DNA from: Desulfofarcimen acetoxidans DSM 771
GTDB lineage: Bacteria; Bacillota; Desulfotomaculia; Desulfotomaculales; Desulfofarciminaceae
NCBI RefSeq assembly: GCF_000024205.1
Contig: NC_013216.1
Span: 2,728,001-2,792,000 of the forward strand
Reading direction: 5' to 3'
Length of the DNA: 64,000 bases
Positions 18,548 to 26,622 of this stretch are shown here, piece by piece. Within the stretch, counting starts at the first letter, position 1; every line of letters begins with the position of its first letter. The position numbers and the translations under genes were made by a program. The notes under the pieces were generated by a model that did no database searches, was not told where the DNA came from, and saw nothing but the letters and a program-made list of their open reading frames with translations.

Positions 18548-19747
18548 TTACATCTTCTTTCTCACTTCACATAACAGTTTGCCATTTTTCAATTGTACAT
18601 CCAGCTTCTCCCCAATTTCTATTTGTCTGATATCAGAAATTATTTCTTTGCTGCCGTGTTCTGTACATATGCTGTAACCGCGTGATAGGGTAGCCAACGG
18701 GCTCAGCGCCTGTACTTGTCCGGCCAGCAGAGCCAATCGGTTGCGATCTCTGGCTATTAGCTCTTTTATCGCCTTATTCAGCCTCTCAGTTATTCGATCC
18801 ACTGCTTGCCCCCTGGTTTCGCAGATAACAGCAACAGGCTGCTGCATAACCCGGCTTTTCATAAAACGCTCCAGCTTACTCCGGTTAAGACTTATATCAT
18901 CCTGAACTGCATAATACAATCTCGCTCCGAGACTTTCCAGGTAGCGCTGCATTTCTATTTTATCCGGTACAACTATTTCAGCGGCAGCGGAAGGAGTAGC
19001 CGCCCTGACATCGGCTACCAGATCCGCAATGGTAAAATCAGTTTCATGTCCTACAGCGGAGATTACCGGGACATCAGACGCAAAGATACTGCGGGCCACC
19101 AACTCAGTATTAAAAGCCCAGAGTTCCTCAATTGACCCTCCGCCTCTGCCTACTATAATCACATCAATGCCACCAAGGCGATTTAACAGCTCAATACCCC
19201 GTGCTATTTCTGCCGGGGCGTCATTGCCCTGGACCGCTGCAGGCACCAGCACCATTTCCATACCTGGCCAGCGGCGTTGTATGATGCCGGTTATATCTCT
19301 GATAGCCGCTCCTACGGGAGAAGTAACTATAGCTACTCTACCAGGCAGCATGGGCAAGTTTTTCTTATGTCTTTTGTCAAACAATCCTTCATGCTCCAAT
19401 TTTTGCTTTAACTGCTCAAAGGCCACATACAATGCACCGATACCGTCCGGCTCCATTTCTTCAGCATATAACTGGTAAGCCCCGTCCCTTTCATAGACAC
19501 TGATATAGCCCCTTACAATAATTGACATACCATTTTCGGGGTTAAACAAAAGCCTGAGCGCCCTGGAACGAAACATAACTGTTTTTATAAGGCTGTTATT
19601 GTCTTTCAAAGTAAAGTAAAGGTGACCGGAAAAAGCTCTCTTAAAATTTGAGATTTCGCCCTTAACCCATATATTAGCCAATTTACTGTCGTTTTCCAGA
19701 TTATTTTTAATATAAGAATTTAATTCACTGACTGAAATAATACGCAA
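18548..19747 (-). CDS. xseA: Exodeoxyribonuclease VII large subunit
   Basis: 399 residues from TTG at 19747, 8 bases after AGGAG; this gives the family N-terminus LRIISVSELNSYIK, while longer in-frame starts add unrelated residues. N-terminal OB fold (IWVKGEISNFKRAFSGHLYF), catalytic core (AIVTSPVGAAIRDI, VIIVGRGGGSIEELWAFN, SAVGHETDFTIADLVADVRA) and a C-terminal coiled coil. It acts with XseB (13007-13258) in degrading single-stranded DNA; the two are usually adjacent but are ~5 kb apart here. Confidence 0.95.
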   Translation of the reverse strand: MRIISVSELNSYIKNNLENDSKLANIWVKGEISNFKRAFSGHLYFTLKDNNSLIKTVMFRSRALRLLFNPENGMSIIVRGYISVYERDGAYQLYAEEMEPDGIGALYVAFEQLKQKLEHEGLFDKRHKKNLPMLPGRVAIVTSPVGAAIRDITGIIQRRWPGMEMVLVPAAVQGNDAPAEIARGIELLNRLGGIDVIIVGRGGGSIEELWAFNTELVARSIFASDVPVISAVGHETDFTIADLVADVRAATPSAAAEIVVPDKIEMQRYLESLGARLYYAVQDDISLNRSKLERFMKSRVMQQPVAVICETRGQAVDRITERLNKAIKELIARDRNRLALLAGQVQALSPLATLSRGYSICTEHGSKEIISDIRQIEIGEKLDVQLKNGKLLCEVRKKM

Positions 19748-20177
19748 CACTACAACTCCTATATGATTATTCCTCATGTTTTTAGAATAGCAATCAATTC
19801 CCACTAGACACTCTTTTTGAAAGTTCAAACCATACTCTTGTTTATTAGTCAACAGAAATTTTAATATAAAATATGTAAATCTCAAATACCTAATTCTTTA
19901 AGCTTAATTCATAAATATCCTAACACATCTTATAGCTAAATTAAATCTCATCTTGAGGTCTTTAAACAATAATATGATAATATATGGCAATAATTAGTAA
20001 AACCATATGCACATTCCAGTCATATATTTCATAAAAATGTAACAACCACAATAAGGCTCCGGCGGTAAGTCTTTTGGTCTATCCATCTATTATTTTTGAT
20101 GATTTCATATGCTGCTCATAACCAACATGTCCCCATTCGAGATCAATTCGTTATATTTGTTTTTGGAGGAGATACAA
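19748..20177. other. Intergenic region between xseA and the next gene
   Basis: 430 AT-rich bases holding the xseA promoter region and the leader of the small gene at 20178. A short G+C-rich block sits at about 20053-20075 (GGCTCCGGCGGTAAG). I see no RNA family I can name and no credible gene. Confidence 0.4.
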
Positions 20178-20516
20178 ATGCCCTATCAATTTAACTGCTC
20201 TTTTCACTGTACAGAGCCAGAAAAAATTAATAGGATTACTTTTGCTATAATATGCAAAAGCAGTTTTATAGGCTACTTAAACGGAAAGGAAGTTGTCCGC
20301 AGCGATAAAATTTCTACAGAATGTAATTACATTGATTTGACTGACTATAAAAACAATTTACAGGTAGGAGATAATGAAATCCTTATTGAACTGCAACAAA
20401 TGGATTTTCAACAAATAGATACTCAGCAAATGAATTTAGCACAAATAGAACTGCGGCAGCTTCCCATTGCAGGTAAAGATCATATGCTGTTTATGGCAGA
20501 ATTAATTTTAGAATAA
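20178..20516 (+). CDS. Small protein with a galactose-binding-like beta-sandwich pattern
   Basis: 112 residues from ATG at 20178 behind GGAGGAG; an in-frame ATG at 20109 lacks a site. No signal peptide. The order of segments (FAIICKSSFIGYLNGKEV, then NYIDLTDYKNNLQVGDNEI, then ILIELQQ) resembles the lectin-like jelly-roll module of glycoside hydrolases, where an Asn-Gly turn and 'L..G.N.i' motif recur. The C-terminal third has repeats of the form QQ-I/M-D/N. No enzyme is attached. The function is unknown and the fold is an inference. Confidence 0.5.
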   Translation: MPYQFNCSFHCTEPEKINRITFAIICKSSFIGYLNGKEVVRSDKISTECNYIDLTDYKNNLQVGDNEILIELQQMDFQQIDTQQMNLAQIELRQLPIAGKDHMLFMAELILE

Positions 20517-20588
20517 TTTAGCACTATTGTAACAATTTTTACATCTAGTTGATATTATATATTAACTAAATAAAGGGGGTTTTAAAAT

Positions 20589-20873
20589 ATGGCTGAGAAG
20601 CACGAAGTTAAGGAAGAGCACAAGAAAAATGTCAAGAAAGAAAAAAGCCATAAGAAAATCAAAGACTTTAAGAGAAAAGATTTTATTGAAGATGAAAAAA
20701 TTAGTATTGTTTCTGACGTGCAAAATTTCAATGCGAAAAATATTAAAGGCACCCACCTGGTTGGTTTTGTTGACGTAGAGAAAATTTTCAGGATATCCAA
20801 AGAAAAAATCTTTTTGGAAAAGAAACTCCCGTTCTCTATCCTTATCTTGCAATTTAACGAACATAAATACTAA
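20589..20873 (+). CDS. Lysine-rich hypothetical protein
   Basis: 94 residues. The first ~45 are highly charged, with alternating Lys/Glu and no hydrophobic core (likely disordered); the rest (THLVGFVDVEKIFRISKEKI) looks foldable. The ribosome-binding site is AAAGGGGG with a fitting gap, and a clear terminator follows 10 bases after the stop, which supports a real gene. It lies 72 bases after the preceding small gene and may share its transcript. I do not recognise the family. Confidence 0.55.
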   Translation: MAEKHEVKEEHKKNVKKEKSHKKIKDFKRKDFIEDEKISIVSDVQNFNAKNIKGTHLVGFVDVEKIFRISKEKIFLEKKLPFSILILQFNEHKY

Positions 20874-20883
20874 TAAACTAAAA

Positions 20884-20912
20884 ACCCGTATCACCATAAT
20901 AGTGGTACGGGT
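20884..20912 (+). terminator. Terminator after the small plus-strand genes
   Basis: An 11-bp stem (ACCCGTATCAC with GTGGTACGGGT, one wobble) with a 7-base loop is followed by a T-containing tract. It may also serve the opposing nfnB transcript. Confidence 0.7.
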
Positions 20913-20997
20913 CTGCTCTATTTACTTATATTCTTCCGTGTAAATGGGGCCTGCGTTTTAGCTAAAGTATTTTGCGCCACCCCCATTTCCCATTAAC

Positions 20998-22407
20998 TTA
21001 CTTACTCAAATACTCATGCATGCTCTTGGCAGCTACTCTACCGGCACCCATGGCCAGTATAACGGTAGCAGCTCCGGTTACAACATCACCGCCGGCATAA
21101 ACTCCCGGCTTAGAGGTAGCTCCGGTAGCCGGATCAGCAACTATATTGCCGCGCTTGTTGGTTTCCAAACCCTCTGTGGTTTTCGGCACCAGCGGGTTGG
21201 GGCCCTGGCCGATAGCCACGACAACAGTGTCTACATCCATGATAAACTCGGAGCCTTTGATGGCAATAGGCCTGCGCCTGCCGGAAGCGTCAGGTTCACC
21301 AAGTTCATATTTCACACATTCCATACCTGTTACCCAACCTTCATCATTACTGATAACACGCACCGGGCTGGTCAGAAAAGCAAACTTGACTCCTTCTTCC
21401 TCAGCGTGCTCGGCTTCTTCATGACGGGCCGGCAACTCTTCTTTGGAACGGCGGTAAACGATCCAGGATTCAGAAGCACCCAGGCGCAAAGCAGTCCGGG
21501 CCGCGTCCATAGCCACGTTGCCGCCACCCAATACGGCCACCTTGCTGCCGACTTTAATAGGTGTATCATATTCAGGGAATTTGTAACCCTTCATTAGATT
21601 GGTTCTGGTTAAAAACTCGTTAGCGGAATATACGCCACAGGCATTCTCGCCCGGAATTTCCATAAAGTAAGGCAAACCGGCTCCTGTACCGATATACACG
21701 GCATCAAAGCCTTCTTCTTTCATTAACTCATCAATTGTTGCAAATTTGCCGACAACGGCATTAACTTCAATCTCTACACCCATTTTGCGCAGAGTTTCAA
21801 TTTCTGCCTGTACTATTTCTTTAGGCAGACGAAATTGCGGAATACCGTACATCAAAACACCGCCTGCTACATGCAGTGCTTCAAAGATAGTAACTTTATG
21901 ACCCAATTTGGCCAGGTCGGCAGCACAGGTTAAACCGCCCGGACCGGAACCGATAATGGCCACCTTCTTACCTGTAGAAGGTGCAATTTCCGGAACCTCA
22001 ATACCCTGGGTTCTCTCCCAGTCGGCACAAAATCTTTCCAAACGTCCGATAGCAACCGGCTCGTTTTTCTTACCTACAGTACAGTAACTCTCACACTGGT
22101 TTTCCTGCGGGCAAACCCTGCCGCATACAGCCGGTAAAGCGTTCTTTTCCTTCAGCTTCTTAATCGCTCCGGCAAAGTCACGCTCGGCAACCAGTTTAAT
22201 AAAATCAGGTATCAATACTTCCACCGGGCAGCCCTTCCGGCAAGGCTCCTTTTTGCACTGCAGGCAGCGTTGAGCCTCTAATACTGCTGTTTCCTCATCA
22301 AGGCCGAGAGCAACCTCTTCAAAGTTCCTGGCACGTACTGCTGCATCCTGATGCGGCATAGGATACTTAGTCGGAACAACCTTTTTAGATTTCTTTTCTT
22401 CAGTCAT
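20998..22407 (-). CDS. nfnB: NADH-dependent ferredoxin:NADP+ oxidoreductase, large subunit (NfnB)
   Basis: 469 residues from ATG at 22407, overlapping the nfnA stop (TAATGA) and placed behind GGAGG. The N-terminal Fe-S region has Cys motifs CLQCKKEPCRKGC and CGRVCPQENQCESYC; the FAD fold has GSGPGGLTCAADLAKLG, and the NADPH fold VLGGGNVAMDAARTA. The sequence is GltD-like, but the partner gene makes it the NfnB subunit: with NfnA it couples NADH, reduced ferredoxin and NADP+ by flavin-based electron bifurcation. In this organism type it supplies NADPH. Confidence 0.9.
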   Translation of the reverse strand: MTEEKKSKKVVPTKYPMPHQDAAVRARNFEEVALGLDEETAVLEAQRCLQCKKEPCRKGCPVEVLIPDFIKLVAERDFAGAIKKLKEKNALPAVCGRVCPQENQCESYCTVGKKNEPVAIGRLERFCADWERTQGIEVPEIAPSTGKKVAIIGSGPGGLTCAADLAKLGHKVTIFEALHVAGGVLMYGIPQFRLPKEIVQAEIETLRKMGVEIEVNAVVGKFATIDELMKEEGFDAVYIGTGAGLPYFMEIPGENACGVYSANEFLTRTNLMKGYKFPEYDTPIKVGSKVAVLGGGNVAMDAARTALRLGASESWIVYRRSKEELPARHEEAEHAEEEGVKFAFLTSPVRVISNDEGWVTGMECVKYELGEPDASGRRRPIAIKGSEFIMDVDTVVVAIGQGPNPLVPKTTEGLETNKRGNIVADPATGATSKPGVYAGGDVVTGAATVILAMGAGRVAAKSMHEYLSK

Positions 22408-23273
22408 TATTTGGCACCTCCGCAACCACAACTGCAGGTGCAGCTTTTATTAGTATATTTCTCTAAGGACTTCTGCTCTTCCTCTTTATAAATACGCCCT
22501 CTGCGCATCATTTCTTCAAAATCAACAGCATGAGCATCAAACTCAGGCCCATCCACACAGGCAAACTTGACTTCACCGCCGACAGTAACCCGGCAGCAGC
22601 CGCACATACCTGTGCCATCCACCATGGTCGAGTTCAAGCTGACTATAGTTTTTATACCGTATTCCCTGGTTAAGTTAGCTACCGCCCTCATCATTGGCAC
22701 CGGGCCGATGGCAATAACTTCAGCAATATTTTCTTTGCCTCTTTCATTAATAAGATCCAAAAGCTTATCTGTTACAAAACCCTTGCATACATAGGAACCG
22801 TCATCGGTAGTTACGCGCAGCTCTGTACAGGCATCCTTCATCCGATCTTCCCAGAAAATAAGATCCTTGCAGCGGCATCCCATAATTCCTATAACCTCAT
22901 TACCGGCTTCTTTTAAAGCCCGGGCAATCGGAAATACGGGTGCGATACCGACTCCGCCGGCTACACACACTACTGTACCATAGTTGTCAATATGAGAGGC
23001 TTCTCCCAACGGGCCAACAAAGTCAAGCATAGAGTCACCGGCATTAAGAGTAGCTAATTGTTTAGTGGATTTCCCCACTTCCTGGAATACAATAGTAATC
23101 GTTCCTTTTTCCCGGTCAAAGTCAGCAATTGTAAGCGGAATACGTTCTCCTTCTTCATGAATGCGCAGGATGATGAATTGCCCGGCTTTACATCTCTTAG
23201 CCACTCTGGGTGCCTCAATGACAAATTCATGAAGTGTGGGTACTAAAGTAATTTTGGACAATATTTTATACAT
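22407..23273 (-). CDS. nfnA: NADH-dependent ferredoxin:NADP+ oxidoreductase, small subunit (NfnA)
   Basis: 288 residues from ATG at 23273. N-terminal FAD-binding beta-barrel (RIPLTIADFDREKG), NAD-binding region (VVCVAGGVGIAPVFPIARAL), and the C-terminal [2Fe-2S] cysteines in GMCGCCRVTVGGEVKFAC. The tail carries an extra Cys cluster (SCTCSCGCGG). It resembles the dihydroorotate dehydrogenase electron-transfer subunit family; the overlap with nfnB points to the Nfn complex. Confidence 0.9.
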   Translation of the reverse strand: MYKILSKITLVPTLHEFVIEAPRVAKRCKAGQFIILRIHEEGERIPLTIADFDREKGTITIVFQEVGKSTKQLATLNAGDSMLDFVGPLGEASHIDNYGTVVCVAGGVGIAPVFPIARALKEAGNEVIGIMGCRCKDLIFWEDRMKDACTELRVTTDDGSYVCKGFVTDKLLDLINERGKENIAEVIAIGPVPMMRAVANLTREYGIKTIVSLNSTMVDGTGMCGCCRVTVGGEVKFACVDGPEFDAHAVDFEEMMRRGRIYKEEEQKSLEKYTNKSCTCSCGCGGAK

Positions 23274-23392
23274 GTGTCCCCTTATCCCTCCCCTAAAAAA
23301 TAATTGACAGAAAAAATTAATCATTTTAAATATTCGCTATTAAACATCTTACTCCTGCTCAATAATCCGGAAAAAGTGCGGTTTAAATAATA

Positions 23393-23443
23393 AAACGCCT
23401 TTTTCATGTAATGTCATTGGCTAAACACTTGTAAAAGGCGTTT
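23393..23443 (-). terminator. Terminator downstream of nusB
   Basis: An 11-bp inverted repeat (AAACGCCTTTT, 23393-23403, with 23433-23443) and a 29-base loop. It ends the nusB operon before the nfnA promoter region. Confidence 0.65.
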
Positions 23444-23475
23444 GATTTTTATAATAGCTTTTGTTTTCTTTCAAT

Positions 23476-23946
23476 TTATACTGATTCAATTGCCTGTGTT
23501 TCTTCCACAACGGCAGGTTTCTCTTCCGCACCGCCAGTCAGGTATTCATCTGGTTTTTGCACTACCTTCCCTATAATACCGTTAACAAATTTTCCGGATT
23601 CCTCTCCCCCAAAAATCTTGGCTAATTCTATCGCCTCATTGGCCGAAACATTTAGTGGAATATTATCTTCATAGAATATTTCATATAAGGCCATGCGTAT
23701 AAGGGTTTTATCAACATTGGCTATCCGATCCAAACGCCAGCCCTTGCTGATTTCAGAAATTACCCTATCTATTTCCTTAAGGTGGCCGAGGGTTCCAAAA
23801 ACCAGTTGTCTGGCAAATTCCATTATTGGCACCGGGCAGGTTGAATCTGCAACTGTATTTTTAAAAGCTTCTTCCGGATCAATACCGCCTACTTCTATCT
23901 GAAAGAGAATTTGCATAGCAATTTGCCGGCCTTCTCTCCTGCTCAT
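23476..23946 (-). CDS. nusB: Transcription antitermination factor NusB
   Basis: 156 residues. NusB fold with the N-terminal arginine-rich SRREGRQIAMQILFQIEVGG (binds boxA RNA with NusE) and C-terminal NVSANEAIELAKIFGGEESGKFVNGIIGK. The ~20-residue acidic C-terminal extension (GGAEEKPAVVEETQ) is longer than in Bacillus. It follows DUF2273, amaP and asp23, a standard Firmicute order. Confidence 0.96.
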   Translation of the reverse strand: MSRREGRQIAMQILFQIEVGGIDPEEAFKNTVADSTCPVPIMEFARQLVFGTLGHLKEIDRVISEISKGWRLDRIANVDKTLIRMALYEIFYEDNIPLNVSANEAIELAKIFGGEESGKFVNGIIGKVVQKPDEYLTGGAEEKPAVVEETQAIESV

Positions 23947-23974
23947 TTAGGTTCCTCCCTCGTTGTACTTAAAA

Positions 23975-24199
23975 CTAGCGTCGTTCCTTAAACATGCGGG
24001 ATAAATACTCGGGCCGTTCCAATTGCTCGTCCAATCTTTTTCCGGCATAGAAGCCAAACCCAACACACAAAGAAACAAAAACAGCTTTTAAAAGACCATA
24101 TGTAATAGCAAACCAACCAAAAATAAGTCCTAAAACCACTCCGACAATCTTTCCCCTGTGTTTATCCCATATATCTATAACGAGTTCATAATAGTTCAT
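23975..24199 (-). CDS. DUF2273 small membrane protein
   Basis: 74 residues with two adjoining membrane helices (about 18-52: IVGVVLGLIFGWFAITYGLLKAVFVSLCVGF, given here as one hydrophobic stretch in two halves) and a charged C-terminus (GKRLDEQLERPEYL). The family lies next to amaP/asp23 and is thought to act with the Asp23 envelope-stress proteins at the membrane. Tight spacing on both sides implies one operon. Confidence 0.85.
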   Translation of the reverse strand: MNYYELVIDIWDKHRGKIVGVVLGLIFGWFAITYGLLKAVFVSLCVGFGFYAGKRLDEQLERPEYLSRMFKERR

Positions 24200-24219
24200 C
24201 TACAACACCCCTTTAAAAA

Positions 24220-24756
24220 CTATTCTACACGGGGTTTATTAACTGCAAAACTCTCCACCAGGATTTTTACGTTATTTACAGTAATACCCGTTACTTCAAA
24301 AACATATTCTTTAATTTGTTCCTGCAGTAAGCCGGAAATTTGAGGCACATTAATATCAGGCGTTACTACAATTTCCATATACAAACTAATACCGGGGGGT
24401 TCAGCTACTATTTTGGGCTTAGCCTGGCGCACACCGGACATAAGCAATACCTTTTTTTCCACTAATCCTTCTATCGCCTGCAGTGATATACGTACCTCAC
24501 CTAAAGCATTATCATTTACAACAGCATGCTTGCCAGCCTTCTGATACTTTAAACTAACAAAAAACAGCCTTATTCCGGCAAGTATAAGAATTATCAGCAG
24601 GGCCGCCACTGTTTCCTTTTGCATCTGATTAATGCCGGATAGGTTGATCAGGTCAACAGGGTAACGCCAACCAGACAGAAAAGAAATGGATAAAATTATG
24701 ATAATGGTCAAGAGAAATGAGTACAAACCTAAAACGATCCTGTCAAAAGAGCCCAT
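24220..24756 (-). CDS. amaP: Asp23 membrane anchor protein AmaP
   Basis: 178 residues from the second ATG (24756), 6 bases after GGAGGG. Two N-terminal membrane helices (RIVLGLYSFLLTIIIILSIS; VAALLIILILAGIRLFF) and a C-terminal Asp23-like soluble domain (VVTPDINVPQISGLLQEQIKEYV). The family anchors Asp23 to the membrane in staphylococci. It sits between asp23 and DUF2273. Confidence 0.85.
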   Translation of the reverse strand: MGSFDRIVLGLYSFLLTIIIILSISFLSGWRYPVDLINLSGINQMQKETVAALLIILILAGIRLFFVSLKYQKAGKHAVVNDNALGEVRISLQAIEGLVEKKVLLMSGVRQAKPKIVAEPPGISLYMEIVVTPDINVPQISGLLQEQIKEYVFEVTGITVNNVKILVESFAVNKPRVE

Positions 24757-24792
24757 TTCCATCCCTCCTTCTAACGGAATTTAAATGCAAAT

Positions 24793-24815
24793 AGCCCCCC
24801 GCTAATCAGGGGGCT
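24793..24815. terminator. G+C-rich hairpin between asp23 and amaP
   Basis: A 7-bp AGCCCCC/GGGGGCT stem with a 9-base loop. The T tract follows on the plus strand, where no gene ends; on the minus strand the tail is weak, so partial termination or RNA stabilisation between asp23 and amaP is possible. Confidence 0.45.
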
Positions 24816-24839
24816 GTATTTTTTTGCTGCACAAGGTGT

Positions 24840-25199
24840 TTATGTTTCTCTGACACCTTCAACGGTAATATTAACAGCAGTAACTGCCAACCCGGTTATT
24901 TCTTCCACTCGCCTTTTTACTGCGACCTGAATATGAAAAGCAACATCCGGTATATTATAACCGTATTCAACCTGAACTTGCAGGGTAATAGCAACCAGAT
25001 TTTCTGATAGCTCTGCTTTTATTCCCTGTGTCAGACTTTTGAAATCAGATTGTCTAGGATTAGAACTACTGTTTATCCCGACCACACCTGAAATATCTTC
25101 TAATGCTTTACCGGCGATTACTCTAACCACATCACCTGATATTTTAATCGAACCCATTTTACTTTCTACGGGCTGGCTTACCTGGTAACCGGCTGTCAT
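24840..25199 (-). CDS. asp23: Asp23/Gls24-family envelope stress protein
   Basis: 119 residues of the Asp23 fold: GSIKISGDVVRVIAGKALEDISGVVGI and VQVEYGYNIPDVAFHIQ, then VKRRVEEITGLAVTAVNI. Firmicutes often carry it between accC and nusB. It probably forms membrane-associated assemblies with AmaP; the biochemical role in anaerobes is not established. Confidence 0.92.
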   Translation of the reverse strand: MTAGYQVSQPVESKMGSIKISGDVVRVIAGKALEDISGVVGINSSSNPRQSDFKSLTQGIKAELSENLVAITLQVQVEYGYNIPDVAFHIQVAVKRRVEEITGLAVTAVNITVEGVRET

Positions 25200-25237
25200 T
25201 TAGCATCCCTCTGATTATTAGAGTAGTTACTTATCTG

Positions 25238-26581
25238 TTAGATACCAATCCTGCGCTGAATAAAATTGGTGTAAATCTCGCCTTTTCTGAAGAAAGCATT
25301 GCCCAACACCTGCAAATGAAAGGGTATAATGGTAGACACACCTTCAATTACAAACTCACTCAAGGCCCGCTGCATCCGGACGATAGCTTCTTCACGGTCT
25401 TTTCCTAAAACGATCAGTTTACCGATCATGGAATCATAGTAGGGAAGCACAGTATACCCTTCGTATACAAAACTGTCCAACCTGACACCAGGCCCGCCCG
25501 GTGCTATATATTTGGTAATTTTGCCGGGGCTGGGCATAAAATTGCGAGCCGGATCTTCAGCATTAATACGGCATTCGATAGCCCAACCGCGAAACTGTAT
25601 GTCATCCTGCGTATAACCCAGAGGCTCTCCGGCAGCCAGCCTGATTTGCTCCTTAATTAAATCTATCCCCGTAACCATCTCGGTAACCGGGTGTTCTACC
25701 TGGATACGGGTATTCATTTCTATAAAATAGAAATTATTGTTGCGATCCAGCAAAAATTCTATAGTACCGGCATTATGGTAACCTACTGAGCGCGCAGCCT
25801 TCACGGCAGCTTCTCCCATTCTGCTGCGCAGCTCCGGTGTCAAAGCAGTAGATGGTGATTCTTCGATAACCTTTTGATTGCGACGCTGGATGGAACAATC
25901 CCTCTCACCCAAGTAGACAATGTTATCGAATTTATCTCCTAAAATTTGAAACTCAATATGGCGCGGCTCTTCCACATATTTCTCAAGATAAACATCAGCA
26001 CACCCGAAAGCAGACTGGGCTTCACTCTGAGCCGCCTGGATAGATCTCTCCAGATCATCTTTACTGTGAGCAACGCGCATACCACGGCCGCCGCCGCCGG
26101 CAGAGGCTTTAATCAATACAGGATAGCCCATTCCATTAGCCAGTTCCAGGGCTTCATTAATATCCTTAATAATGCTTTCCGTACCGGGAACAACCGGTAC
26201 ACCTTCTTTAATCATGGTTTCCCTGGCTACGGATTTATTGCCCATCATTTCAATAGCTTTAACGGACGGGCCGATAAAAGTTATTTTACAACTCTCACAC
26301 TTTTCCGCAAAACCGGCATTCTCTGCCAGAAAACCGTAACCGGGGTGTATAGCATCAGCCCCCGAGACAAGAGCGGCACTGATAATGTTAGCCTGGCTTA
26401 AATAACTTTTAGCAGGTTGAGGGGCACCGATACAATAAGCTTCATCAGCCAGTTTCACAGGCAAACTGTCCCGGTCAGCCTCGGAATACACAGCAACTGT
26501 TTTGATACCCAGTTCCCGGCAGGCCCTGATTATTCGTAAGGCGATCTCTCCCCTGTTGGCTATGAGTATTTTGTTGAACAT
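25238..26581 (-). CDS. accC: Biotin carboxylase subunit (AccC/PycA type)
   Basis: ATP-dependent carboxylation of the biotin carried by a BCCP domain. 447 residues: N-terminal domain ([20 protein letters not shown]), ATP-grasp domain with the glycine-rich loop [12 protein letters not shown], and the catalytic region [14 protein letters not shown]. It lies 41 bases after the carboxyltransferase-AccB fusion. No separate accB is seen in the window, so its substrate is most likely the BCCP domain of that fusion. The pair would then be a two-subunit pyruvate carboxylase or related enzyme rather than a classical acetyl-CoA carboxylase. Confidence 0.93.
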   Translation of the reverse strand: MFNKILIANRGEIALRIIRACRELGIKTVAVYSEADRDSLPVKLADEAYCIGAPQPAKSYLSQANIISAALVSGADAIHPGYGFLAENAGFAEKCESCKITFIGPSVKAIEMMGNKSVARETMIKEGVPVVPGTESIIKDINEALELANGMGYPVLIKASAGGGGRGMRVAHSKDDLERSIQAAQSEAQSAFGCADVYLEKYVEEPRHIEFQILGDKFDNIVYLGERDCSIQRRNQKVIEESPSTALTPELRSRMGEAAVKAARSVGYHNAGTIEFLLDRNNNFYFIEMNTRIQVEHPVTEMVTGIDLIKEQIRLAAGEPLGYTQDDIQFRGWAIECRINAEDPARNFMPSPGKITKYIAPGGPGVRLDSFVYEGYTVLPYYDSMIGKLIVLGKDREEAIVRMQRALSEFVIEGVSTIIPFHLQVLGNAFFRKGEIYTNFIQRRIGI

Positions 26582-26622
26582 TACTAGTCACCTGTTCCTT
26601 TTAGTATATATCGTCTCTAAGG

